Of a DNA stretch of 64,000 nucleotides, positions 16,095-23,560 are shown one piece after another (the stretch's first letter is position 1; every line of letters starts with the position of its first letter). Under the pieces are notes generated by a model. It did not search any database. It saw only the letters and a list, made by a program, of their open reading frames with translations, and was not told the origin of the DNA. The position numbers and the translations under genes were made by a program. The DNA comes from Flavobacterium micromati (lineage in GTDB: Bacteria > Bacteroidota > Bacteroidia > Flavobacteriales > Flavobacteriaceae). The stretch lies in contig NZ_FQWF01000009.1 in assembly GCF_900129585.1 (NCBI RefSeq), positions 62,001 to 126,000 of the forward strand. Reading direction: 5' to 3'.

Positions 16095-17099
16095 ATGAAA
16101 CTATATAAATACAGTTTAGATAAAAGTAGTAAGAAGTTTATTTGTCCTAAATGCAATAAACGAACCTTTGTTAAATACATTGAAACTGAAACAAAGAACT
16201 ACTTAAATGATGAATTTGGACGTTGTGACCGTGAAAGTAATTGCGGTTATCACAACAACCCGAAAAGCGATTTAAATAATTCCTATGAAGTCAAACATAT
16301 TCCAACACCCGAACCCTCGTTTCACAATTACGAACTTGTGAGCCAAAGCGGTCGGAATTTCAAAGAAAATAACTTTGTTCAATTCCTGAAAACTCTATTC
16401 ACACCCGATGAGGTAAAAAATGCAATATTGAAATATCTTATAGGTACTTCAAAACATTGGACAGGTGCAACTGTATTTTGGCAAATTGATAACAACGAGA
16501 AAGTAAGGCACGGAAAAGTTATGTTATACGATCCTGAAACAGGCAAACGGCAAAAGCGAGCGGACGGCAAAGCTTATATTAGTAGTGTTCGCAGTATCTT
16601 AAAACTTGAAAATTTTAATCTTAATCAATGCTTGTTTGGTTTGCACTTAATAAACGAAACCAACCAAAAGACTATTGCAGTCATAGAAAGCGAGAAAACA
16701 GCAATTATAATGAGCGTTTTTAAACCTGAATACATTTGGGTTGCAACAGGAATGAAAGGCGGGTTTAAATACGAGAATTTGAAGCCAATAAAAGATTATA
16801 AAATTATAGCGTTTCCTGATAAAAGTGAATTTAACGATTGGCACAATAAGGCAATAGAATTAAATGCAGTAGGGTTTAAGATAGTTGTAAGTGATTGGCT
16901 GGAGCAAACAGACTACAAAGACGGAACAGACCTCGCAGATGTTTATATTGATGAAGTTGAAAATATAGCACCCGGAGTAATTAGGCAACAGACAGCCACC
17001 GAAATAACAGTTAATAGAATAGCGGAACACACACCCGAAATTAGGCTACTAATTGAAACTTTTGAACTGACCGATCACAATGGAAACGAAATAAATTAA
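16095..17099 (+). CDS. Zinc-finger/Toprim primase-like protein (DUF6371-type)
   Basis: The 334-aa protein has an N-terminal zinc ribbon with Cys17, Cys20, Cys44 and Cys50 (FICPKCNKRTF...GRCDRESNCGYH), as in the DUF6371/CHC2-like primase-associated finger. The middle region (about 100-190) is unassigned. A Toprim-like segment at about 190-275 has VIESEKTAI, the VATGMKGG turn and the acidic IIAFPDKSE. Together with the upstream DUF3987 protein it probably forms the element's own replication priming module. Neither a relaxase nor a DnaB/DnaG type arrangement is seen. Activity is inferred from layout. Confidence 0.8.
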   Translation: MKLYKYSLDKSSKKFICPKCNKRTFVKYIETETKNYLNDEFGRCDRESNCGYHNNPKSDLNNSYEVKHIPTPEPSFHNYELVSQSGRNFKENNFVQFLKTLFTPDEVKNAILKYLIGTSKHWTGATVFWQIDNNEKVRHGKVMLYDPETGKRQKRADGKAYISSVRSILKLENFNLNQCLFGLHLINETNQKTIAVIESEKTAIIMSVFKPEYIWVATGMKGGFKYENLKPIKDYKIIAFPDKSEFNDWHNKAIELNAVGFKIVVSDWLEQTDYKDGTDLADVYIDEVENIAPGVIRQQTATEITVNRIAEHTPEIRLLIETFELTDHNGNEIN

Positions 17100-17109
17100 A
17101 TACTTAAAT

Positions 17110-17292
17110 ATGAATATTCAACAGACTACAGAACAAAAAGAACTTTGCAAGCTAATTAATAAGCTGGAGCAAAAAACAGGCAACACGAATTTACTTTTAA
17201 TTTTAAAAGCAGTCCACACTTTATCAGTAGATAATGAAACAAATCTAATATTAACTTTTTTAAAACAAAATTATTCATATTGTATGGAGTAA
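17110..17292 (+). CDS. Small unknown protein
   Basis: A 60-aa acidic/polar helical protein (MNIQQTTEQKELCKLINKL...) starts 10 nt after the primase-like gene on the same strand. It ends just before the first copy of the repeated terminator. No domain is recognised. It could be a small regulator or a chance frame; spacing favours a real gene. Confidence 0.45.
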   Translation: MNIQQTTEQKELCKLINKLEQKTGNTNLLLILKAVHTLSVDNETNLILTFLKQNYSYCME

Positions 17293-17333
17293 AACACAAA
17301 AGGCGAACCAATAACAGAACACCTTTTTTTGTT
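17291..17333 (+). repeat. Cassette-flanking repeat, copy 1 (terminator-like)
   Basis: About 42 bp beginning AAAACACAAAAGGCGAACCA and ending in CCTTTTTTTGTT, nearly identical to 18519-18561 (two differences by eye). The stem AAAAGGCG/CACCTTTT is slightly imperfect in this copy. Confidence 0.75.
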
Positions 17334-17403
17334 TTGAATATCACTTAAAGTAGGTATTGGAATATTGTAATTTAATTTGTTTATTGCAACAAATTATAAA
17401 AAA

Positions 17404-17889
17404 ATGAAAAAAACATTGATAGCACTATTATTAATATTAATTACAAACAACTCTTTTGCACAAAATAAAAACTTCATTATTGTAGATGGATTAATTAATT
17501 GGAGTAGTATTTATGAGGATTCAACAAATATTTCAAAACTCAAAAATAATCCGAGGTTAGAATTTAAAACAGACTCGACTGGAATTATTAAGCGAACGAA
17601 TTTCAATGACAAAAAGCTTAGAGAATTAATAGGCGAGTTTAGAATTGAAACAAAGAAAAGTAAATATAGAGTTACCGTTATGAATTTTAGATTTTTTGCT
17701 GAACCTATTGGTCTTTATGGTGGAGGAGTTTCAATGCAAACAATTAGTGAATATTCGATTGAACAGTCTTTAATAAAAAAGAACGGTGCAATAAGAGAAA
17801 CAGCTTTTGGGTACAATCTAACTGAAACATTAAATCCTCATTTAGTTGAACTATTTACGATTAAATTACAGCCTATTTCAGAATGGTAG
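17404..17889 (+). CDS. Exported cargo protein, paralog of 10907-11389
   Basis: ATG at 17404 gives 161 aa with a clean Sec signal peptide (MKKTLIALLLILITNNSFAQ). A TTG start 27 nt upstream is less likely. The mature part aligns almost end to end with the protein at 10907-11389, sharing EFKTDSTG.IKRTNFND.KL and the C-terminal FGYNLTE.LNPH.VELF. It is probably a periplasmic or surface protein. No family is recognised. With the lipoprotein that follows it forms a two-gene cassette bounded by 42-bp direct repeats. Confidence 0.7.
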   Translation: MKKTLIALLLILITNNSFAQNKNFIIVDGLINWSSIYEDSTNISKLKNNPRLEFKTDSTGIIKRTNFNDKKLRELIGEFRIETKKSKYRVTVMNFRFFAEPIGLYGGGVSMQTISEYSIEQSLIKKNGAIRETAFGYNLTETLNPHLVELFTIKLQPISEW

Positions 17890-17929
17890 AATAGATTAGA
17901 AGATAATTAACAACTTTAAAAACTTATTT

Positions 17930-18496
17930 ATGAAGAAAATTGCGATCGTTTGTTTATCAATTTTATTATTTAATTGTAAGGAAAAAGAAAAAGAATATAC
18001 TTTAGAAGAAACGCTTAAAATGGATAGTATTGCGAGGGCTATTATGGAAAAATCCGAAACCGAAGCGTTTAAAGAAGATATTAGCGGATGGAAATACGAT
18101 ACAATAAAAAATAAAATGACTGATGTTAAAGATGTTTTTTGTAGAGTCCAAAGCAATGAAAGCTTAAGCCTTACAGCTCCATACGAGGGAGTTAATTTTG
18201 GGCAGTTAACAGTTAGACGAATGAACGGCCAAGTAGATATTATTATTTCGATAATGAAAGGACAAATAAGTGGAGGATACGAAAACGAGTATTTTAAAGC
18301 TCGTTTTGATAATGGTAAACAAACAACGTTTTCTTATTCAGAGCCAGCGGATAACTCAACTGAAACAATTTTCGTTGAAGGTAAAAGTAAATTTTTAAAA
18401 ATGTTAAAAACTTCAAAAAAAGTATTAATAGAGATACCTTTATATCAAAATGGCAATCAAATATTAGAGTTTAAAACTGAGGGATTAACATTTTAA
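17930..18496 (+). CDS. Lipoprotein cargo of unknown function
   Basis: The 188-aa lipoprotein has a signal peptide with lipobox LLFNC (Cys16) and a charged linker. Its globular domain (about 50-188) shows alternating strands and ends SKFLKMLKTSKKVLIEIPLYQNGNQILEFKTEGL. That pattern (S.FL..L..S..V.IE....NG.....F.T.GL) is seen in small exported proteins of several mobile elements, but I cannot name the family. It lies 40 nt after the exported cargo gene and before the second flanking repeat. A role in superinfection exclusion is conceivable, with no direct evidence. Confidence 0.65.
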   Translation: MKKIAIVCLSILLFNCKEKEKEYTLEETLKMDSIARAIMEKSETEAFKEDISGWKYDTIKNKMTDVKDVFCRVQSNESLSLTAPYEGVNFGQLTVRRMNGQVDIIISIMKGQISGGYENEYFKARFDNGKQTTFSYSEPADNSTETIFVEGKSKFLKMLKTSKKVLIEIPLYQNGNQILEFKTEGLTF

Positions 18497-18518
18497 TCTG
18501 CATTTTAAAACAATTATA

Positions 18519-18561
18519 AAAACACAAAAGGCGAACCAATAACGGAACGCCTTTTTTTGTT
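18519..18561 (+). repeat. Cassette-flanking repeat, copy 2 (terminator)
   Basis: Near-identical to 17291-17333. Here AAAAGGCG and CGCCTTTT pair perfectly and a T run follows, so this copy is a good rho-independent terminator. Confidence 0.8.
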
Positions 18562-18675
18562 CAAATAGTATCACACAGGCAATGCGTAAAACCTAAACAA
18601 ATATAGATAAAATTTATTACTTTTACATTATTAATAGTTAACGTAAATAGTCTAAAGTAGATAAATATAGAAGCA

Positions 18676-18981
18676 ATGGCAACAGGCATAAAAACAGGCG
18701 GACGAACCAAAGGAACACCGAACAGAAACACCACCGAAATACGGGAACAATTCCAAAGTCTTATTAATGATAATTTGGCGCAAATGAATAGCGATTTAAA
18801 AGCATTAGAACCAAAGGAACGTATAAAGGCGATAATTGATTTAGCAAAATTTGTACTACCTACTTTAAAAGCTACTGAATTAAGTACAACAACTGAAAAC
18901 GCATTTATTCCTATTGTTGTTAATATTACAACCCCCGAAGACGTGAAGCGAATGATTAACGAATTTAACGATCAGTATTAA
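18676..18981 (+). CDS. Terminase-small-subunit-like protein (GGRxKGTPN type)
   Basis: The 101-aa product starts MATGIKTGGRTKGTPNRNTT, then a helical part EIREQFQSLINDNLAQMNSDLKALEPKERIKAIIDLAKFVLPTLKATEL. The basic GGRxKGTPN start followed by helices resembles small phage proteins, including terminase small-subunit-like and DUF5681-like ones, found beside large terminase genes in Bacteroidota phages. No large terminase, portal or capsid gene is present here. In phage-inducible islands a lone small terminase redirects the helper phage packaging machine to island DNA. That is my working inference; the family call comes from sequence pattern only. Confidence 0.6.
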   Translation: MATGIKTGGRTKGTPNRNTTEIREQFQSLINDNLAQMNSDLKALEPKERIKAIIDLAKFVLPTLKATELSTTTENAFIPIVVNITTPEDVKRMINEFNDQY

Positions 18982-18982
18982 A

Positions 18983-19207
18983 ATGGAATTTCAAATAAAT
19001 AATATTGACGAATTAAAAGATTTTGTTTTAAATTCAGATGTAGGATTAAGCGATAAAATAAAAATAACAAATCAATGTTTAAATATTGTTATCCTTGGAA
19101 ACATAGACACCATAGCTGAACTAATTGAAACAATTGACGATAACGGACAAAACCAAAACAAAAGAATTGTTTTAGGCAAAGGAATTAATCCAATAGATGA
19201 CAAATAA
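18983..19207 (+). CDS. Small acidic unknown protein
   Basis: The 74-aa acidic protein (MEFQINNIDELKDFVLNSDVGLSDKI...) starts one base after the stop of the terminase-like gene, so the two are translationally coupled. No domain is recognised. It is the last gene before the right end hairpin. Confidence 0.55.
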   Translation: MEFQINNIDELKDFVLNSDVGLSDKIKITNQCLNIVILGNIDTIAELIETIDDNGQNQNKRIVLGKGINPIDDK

Positions 19208-19234
19208 TATTTTTTTTTATTTATTAAACACAAA

Positions 19235-19260
19235 AAAAACACCCTAAGAAGAGTGTTTTT
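19235..19260. terminator. Terminator at the right end of the element
   Basis: AAAAACAC (19235-19242) pairs with GTGTTTTT (19253-19260). It can end the rightward element operon and, on the other strand, the tRNA-Arg transcript that reads into the element. Confidence 0.7.
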
Positions 19261-19264
19261 GAAA

Positions 19265-19287
19265 ATGGTTGACTAAATGTTGACTAA
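19265..19287 (+). promoter_or_regulatory. Right arm-type repeat pair, probable integrase/excisionase binding site
   Basis: Same 23-bp double GTTGACTA block as 11571-11593 with one base different, same orientation, 30 bp from the right attachment repeat. Confidence 0.65.
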
Positions 19288-19317
19288 AAACGTTGTTAAG
19301 TCAATAAAATCAACACT

Positions 19318-19336
19318 ATTAGTGACCGCGACAGGG
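19318..19336. repeat. Right attachment repeat inside the tRNA-Arg 3' end
   Basis: Identical to 11439-11457. It covers the discriminator, the acceptor 3' strand and part of the T stem, so the element supplies a matching 3' end and the tRNA stays whole. Confidence 0.85.
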
Positions 19337-19396
19337 TTCGAACCTGCAACCCTCAGAGTCGAAATCTGATATTCTATCCAGTTGAACTACGCAGCC
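19323..19396 (-). tRNA. tRNA-Arg (anticodon TCG)
   Basis: 74 nt without encoded CCA. Acceptor GGCTGCG/CGCGGTC with two G-U pairs and discriminator A. The anticodon stem TCAGA/TCTGA encloses loop TTTCGAC, giving anticodon TCG for CGA/CGN arginine codons. The T-loop is TTCGAAC. It is the integration target of the adjacent element. Confidence 0.95.
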
Positions 19397-19470
19397 ATTT
19401 TGATTTTAGGTTGTTGATTAACGATTTTAGATTTATGATTTATAAATACCACCAACTAACACGTTAAACT

Positions 19471-19920
19471 CTAAACCAATAATTTCTTTACAATGGTGGA
19501 AATTGTTTTTCCTTCTGCAGTTCCACCTAATTGCGCTGCTGCTAATCCCATTACTTTTCCCATTGATGCAATTCCAGAAGCTCCAGTATCAGAGATAATT
19601 TTTGCAATTACTGCTTCAACTTCCTCTTCCGTTAATTGTGCAGGCAAGAATTTTTCAATAACTGCGATTTGAGCTAATTCTGGTTCAGCTAAATCCATAC
19701 GGTTTTGCTCTGTAAAAATTCTAGCACTTTCTTTGCGCGTTTTTACTAATCTTTGCAATAATTTAACTTCATCATCAGCTGAAATTTCTTCTTTTGATCC
19801 TGATGCTGTTTGTGCTAATAATATTTCTGATTTGATAGCTCTTAACGCTTCTAATGCTACTGTATCTTTGGCTCTCATGGCGGTTTTAAGATCGTCCATG
19901 ATTGTTATTGATAAACTCAT
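19471..19920 (-). CDS. GatB/YqeY domain-containing protein
   Basis: The 149-aa protein is a stand-alone YqeY domain (MSLSITIMDDLKTAMRAKDTVALEALRAIKSEIL... ending AAAQLGGTAEGKTISTIVKKLL). The helical domain occurs at the C-terminus of GatB amidotransferase and binds tRNA. The free-standing form has no settled function. It follows ftsZ by about 260 nt on the same strand. Its neighbour tRNA-Arg is on the same strand downstream. Confidence 0.9.
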   Translation of the reverse strand: MSLSITIMDDLKTAMRAKDTVALEALRAIKSEILLAQTASGSKEEISADDEVKLLQRLVKTRKESARIFTEQNRMDLAEPELAQIAVIEKFLPAQLTEEEVEAVIAKIISDTGASGIASMGKVMGLAAAQLGGTAEGKTISTIVKKLLV

Positions 19921-20125
19921 AATTTTGTTTATTTATTTAGTCTTTAAAATGCCTATTGTTTTTTAATCAGCCTCAAAATACTATTTCAGTTGAAGTAAGA
20001 GGTTTTTTTTAGCTAAAACTCTTTCTTCCTAAAAACTTAAATCGATCGCTTAAATCGAAGCTCGGCAAATTTAAAGAAATTTACTGAAATTAACAATTAA
20101 TGCAGCTGTTCATTCGGCAAAAAAA

Positions 20126-20159
20126 GTAACCCGAAAACCACTTTTAATTTTCGGGTTAC
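20126..20159 (-). terminator. Terminator of the dcw cluster after ftsZ
   Basis: GTAACCCGAAAA (20126-20137) and TTTTCGGGTTAC (20148-20159) form a 12-bp perfect stem. On the minus strand it is followed by seven T. Confidence 0.9.
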
Positions 20160-20179
20160 CTAATTTTTGTTAGAATTCT

Positions 20180-22111
20180 TTAATCTACATTATCATGCAA
20201 GTAAGAGTTGTTTGAACGCAACTGCAAATCATTGTTACTATCGGTCCCCACAGATATTCTCGAATTTGTATTATTAGCTGAACTATTTGAAATGTCTATT
20301 CCTAATCTTTTATAGGCCGGCTCTTTTTCATATTCATCAATTTTAGAAACATTGTTATGGAACTTATAATTGAATTCTTTTAGCTTTTTTCTTCTTTCAT
20401 CAGCTCTCATTCGTAAAGTTTCCTCGATTGTCATCTCCATTGGTGATATAGGCTCAGAATCCACCGCTTCATATTCTGATTTATCAAGTTGCTTCATAGT
20501 GATATTCATTTCAGCTGGAACGATCACTTCTGGAACTTTTGCGATTGGTTTAACCATAAATTCAGGCTCTTGCTCCATAAACTCTTCAAGAGAATATTTA
20601 ATAATTCCTTTATCTGACAATTCCGTCACGGGAACAAATTGAATAGCGTCGTTTACTTTGATCTCATGAACTTCATTTGTCAACTCAAAAGATACTTTTT
20701 TCTCTTGTATTGGCTCTACTTGCTCTGATTTGAAAAGTGGCAGGTCAAAAGAGAAAGTAGTTTGTTCTTGTCTTTCGACCACTTTTGGTTGTAAAGCCTT
20801 TACCTCTTTGACAGGAGTTGTAATTTTAAAATCAACATCACTAATAGGAGAAACGATTTCAAAAGTTACATCTAAATTTTTAATAAAATCAGACATCACC
20901 AGCAAATCCTCTTTTTCGGCTGTAGGCATTGCTAATGCTAAATCGGTAACTACTTCCTTATCATCTAGGTCAAATACAACTCTTTCATTGAAATTAGAAC
21001 TGACAAAATCTGAGTTCAAATTGAATGCTGCAACTGATTTATTACTTAAATTATGAACACTTCTTTGCTCATCTTCAAGAGTATGAATTATCTTTTTTGG
21101 TTCGGTATTAACGATTTCATTTTGCTGTTCAATGTCAAATCCTGTGGCAATTATCGTTACAGCTATGGCGTCGCCAAGTGATTCATCTTCACCAACACCC
21201 ATAATAATATTTGCATTGTGACCAGCTTCTATCTGGATATGATCATTGATTTCTCCAATTTCATCAATTGTAATCTCATTAGTTCCAGAAACGATAAGCA
21301 ACAATACATTTTTAGCACCGGTAATTTTATTATCATTTAATAATGGTGAATCAAGTGCGGCAACTATAGCTTCCTTGGCTCTATTTTCACCAGATGAAAC
21401 AGAAGATCCCATTATTGCAGTTCCACTATTATACAAAACTGTTTTGGCATCTCTTAAATCGATATTTTGAGTGTAGTGATGCGTAATTACTTCAGCAATT
21501 CCTCTTGAGGCTGTTGCCAAAACTTCATCAGCTTTTGAAAATCCGGCTTTGAAACCAAGATTGCCATATACTTCTCTTAATTTATTATTATTGATAACAA
21601 TCAAAGAGTCAACCTGCTTGCGTAATTTTTCAATTCCAATTAAGGCTTGTTCTTGACGCACCTTTCCTTCAAAAAGAAACGGCAATGTTACAATTCCTAC
21701 AGTAAGAATATCTCTTTCTTTAGCTAATTGTGCAATTACAGGCGCAGCTCCCGTTCCAGTTCCTCCGCCCATTCCGGCAGTTATAAAAACCATCTTTGTA
21801 TTGCGATCTAACATCTTTTCGATATCAGAAATACTCTCAATGGCTGATTGTTGCCCCACATCGGGGTTTGCTCCTGCACCAAGTCCTTCCGTTAAGTGAA
21901 CTCCTAACTGAATTTTATTGGGCACTGAACTATTTTGTAAAGCTTGAGAATCCGTATTACATACGATGAAATCTACTCCTTTAATTCCTTGCTTAAACAT
22001 GTGATTAATGGCATTGCTTCCGCCTCCACCTACTCCTATAACTTTTATCACATTTGATTGGTTTTTTGGTAAATCAAATGAAATACTTCCAAATTCTGAG
22101 TCGCTTATCAT
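20180..22111 (-). CDS. ftsZ: Cell division protein FtsZ
   Basis: Tubulin-like GTPase that forms the division ring. The GTPase domain spans about 18-320 with GVGGGGSNA (26-34) and signature GGGTGTG (115-121). The protein is long (643 aa) because of an extended, acidic C-terminal linker of more than 250 residues, usual in Flavobacteriaceae. A C-terminal segment YKRLGIDISN may act as the binding tail. Last gene of the leftward dcw cluster, 60 nt after ftsA and followed by a terminator. Confidence 0.97.
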   Translation of the reverse strand: MISDSEFGSISFDLPKNQSNVIKVIGVGGGGSNAINHMFKQGIKGVDFIVCNTDSQALQNSSVPNKIQLGVHLTEGLGAGANPDVGQQSAIESISDIEKMLDRNTKMVFITAGMGGGTGTGAAPVIAQLAKERDILTVGIVTLPFLFEGKVRQEQALIGIEKLRKQVDSLIVINNNKLREVYGNLGFKAGFSKADEVLATASRGIAEVITHHYTQNIDLRDAKTVLYNSGTAIMGSSVSSGENRAKEAIVAALDSPLLNDNKITGAKNVLLLIVSGTNEITIDEIGEINDHIQIEAGHNANIIMGVGEDESLGDAIAVTIIATGFDIEQQNEIVNTEPKKIIHTLEDEQRSVHNLSNKSVAAFNLNSDFVSSNFNERVVFDLDDKEVVTDLALAMPTAEKEDLLVMSDFIKNLDVTFEIVSPISDVDFKITTPVKEVKALQPKVVERQEQTTFSFDLPLFKSEQVEPIQEKKVSFELTNEVHEIKVNDAIQFVPVTELSDKGIIKYSLEEFMEQEPEFMVKPIAKVPEVIVPAEMNITMKQLDKSEYEAVDSEPISPMEMTIEETLRMRADERRKKLKEFNYKFHNNVSKIDEYEKEPAYKRLGIDISNSSANNTNSRISVGTDSNNDLQLRSNNSYLHDNVD

Positions 22112-22171
22112 TTTATCTGGTTTTTGAAATTGTTATACTATTTATCCTTTTCATTTTTTTGGCTATGCCAC

Positions 22172-23554
22172 TTATTCGGCATTATCTAAAAAATCCTTAA
22201 TCTTATCTACATAACGATCAAAGAAATTTCGTTGTATCCTATTTACTGTTGAATTCTGTTTTTCAGTAGCATTGTTATCTTGCATATCCTCTACATCTTG
22301 CAAAACTTCATCTACTGGAGCATTCACGATAGGCGGTCTGTACACAGGTACTTTAGTCTGTATTACGGCATCTATTCTCACTGCACTTTGTGATTTATTT
22401 TCAATGCTTTTCATTACTAATCCTACCGCTGTTGCGTATAATGGACTTGCAATTTCCTCATCAGAATTTCCTGCTAAATGCTCATTGGGATATCCAATTC
22501 TAGTATCCATTCCCGTAATGTATTCTACTAATTGCTTGATATGTTTCAATTGAGCACCGCCACCTGTCAGCACAATTCCAGCAATTAATTTTTTACGTGG
22601 ATCTTCATGACCATACGCTTTCACTTCTGTAAAAACTAAATCCACTATCTCCACCACTCTTGCATGAATGATTTTAGAAAGATTTTTTAATGAAATTTCT
22701 TTTGGCTCTCTACCTCTTAATCCAGGAATAGAAACAATTTCGTTGTCTTTATTTTCACCTGGCCAAGCAGAACCAAATTTAACTTTCAATAATTCGGCTT
22801 GTTTTTCAATAATTGAACATCCTTCTTTGATATCATCAGTGATTACATTTCCGCCAAAAGGAATTACCGCAGTATGACGAATAATCCCATCTTTAAAAAT
22901 AGCCAAGTCAGTAGTTCCGCCACCGATATCAATTAATGCAACTCCAGCTTCTTTTTCTTCTTGACTTAAAACTGCATCAGCTGAAGCCAAAGGTTCTAGC
23001 GTAAGTCCTGATAATTCAATCCCTGAACTTTGAATACATCGTCCCACATTACGTATTGACGAAGCCTGACCCACTACAACATGAAAACTAGATTCTAATC
23101 TACCGCCATACATCCCGATCGGTTCTTTTATTTCAGACTGTCCATCGATTTTAAATTCTTGCGGTAAAACATGAATTATTTCCTCACCCGGTAACATCGC
23201 CAACTTATTGACTTGATCAATTAGTAATTGAATATCCATTCCGCCTATCACTTCCTCAGGATTATTTCTGCTAATATAGTCGGTGTGTTGTATACTGCGA
23301 ATGTGTTGACCTGCGATTCCAACAACGACATCTTTTATTTTATAACCAGAATTAATCTCTGCTTCTTGAACTGCTTGTTGAATAGATAGAATGGTTTGAG
23401 TAATATTATTTACTACACCTCTGGCTACTCCTAAACTTTTAGATTTTCCTAAACCTAAAATTTCTAGTTTACCATATTCATTCTTCTTGCCTATCATGGC
23501 AACTATTTTAGTCGTGCCTATATCTAGACCTACTGCAATATTCTCTTTTTCCAT
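22172..23554 (-). CDS. ftsA: Cell division protein FtsA
   Basis: The 460-aa actin-like ATPase opens MEKENIAVGLDIGTTKIVAMIGK (phosphate 1 motif), with VALIDIGGGTTDLAIF (about 204-219) and the adenosine motif GIVLTGGGAQL. It includes the FtsA-specific SHS2/1C insertion. The C-terminal end is amphipathic (FFDRYVDKIKDFLDNAE) and would tether FtsZ to the membrane. It lies 6 nt downstream of ftsQ. Confidence 0.97.
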   Translation of the reverse strand: MEKENIAVGLDIGTTKIVAMIGKKNEYGKLEILGLGKSKSLGVARGVVNNITQTILSIQQAVQEAEINSGYKIKDVVVGIAGQHIRSIQHTDYISRNNPEEVIGGMDIQLLIDQVNKLAMLPGEEIIHVLPQEFKIDGQSEIKEPIGMYGGRLESSFHVVVGQASSIRNVGRCIQSSGIELSGLTLEPLASADAVLSQEEKEAGVALIDIGGGTTDLAIFKDGIIRHTAVIPFGGNVITDDIKEGCSIIEKQAELLKVKFGSAWPGENKDNEIVSIPGLRGREPKEISLKNLSKIIHARVVEIVDLVFTEVKAYGHEDPRKKLIAGIVLTGGGAQLKHIKQLVEYITGMDTRIGYPNEHLAGNSDEEIASPLYATAVGLVMKSIENKSQSAVRIDAVIQTKVPVYRPPIVNAPVDEVLQDVEDMQDNNATEKQNSTVNRIQRNFFDRYVDKIKDFLDNAE

Positions 23555-23560
23555 TATCTA

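Larger units (their letters stand above)
11439..19336. mobile_element. Integrated element at tRNA-Arg(TCG), candidate phage satellite (about 7.9 kb)
   Basis: Both ends carry the identical 19-bp ATTAGTGACCGCGACAGGG. The right copy covers the 3' end of an intact tRNA-Arg. Inside are a tyrosine recombinase, an excisionase-like HTH protein, a DUF3987 P-loop protein, a zinc/Toprim protein, a terminase-small-subunit-like protein, several small exported proteins and unknown genes. All read rightward. No relaxase, mating-pair, capsid, portal, tail or lysis gene is visible. The element could be a phage-inducible-island-like satellite; a non-mobilisable integrative element or a decayed prophage are the alternatives. 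Confidence 0.8.

Noticed and set aside
17291..18561. Two 42-bp repeats considered as insertion sequence ends
   Set aside because: Direct, not inverted; each is a terminator hairpin; no transposase lies between them.
11439..19336. Element considered as a complete prophage
   Set aside because: No capsid, portal, large terminase, tail, lysis or holin gene in any frame.
11439..19336. Element considered as a conjugative or mobilisable element
   Set aside because: No relaxase (MobA/MobB-like), coupling protein or Tra gene is seen.
20730..21056. Open frame antisense to ftsZ
   Set aside because: Low-complexity Ser/Thr/Lys product mirrors the ftsZ linker on the other strand; no start context.
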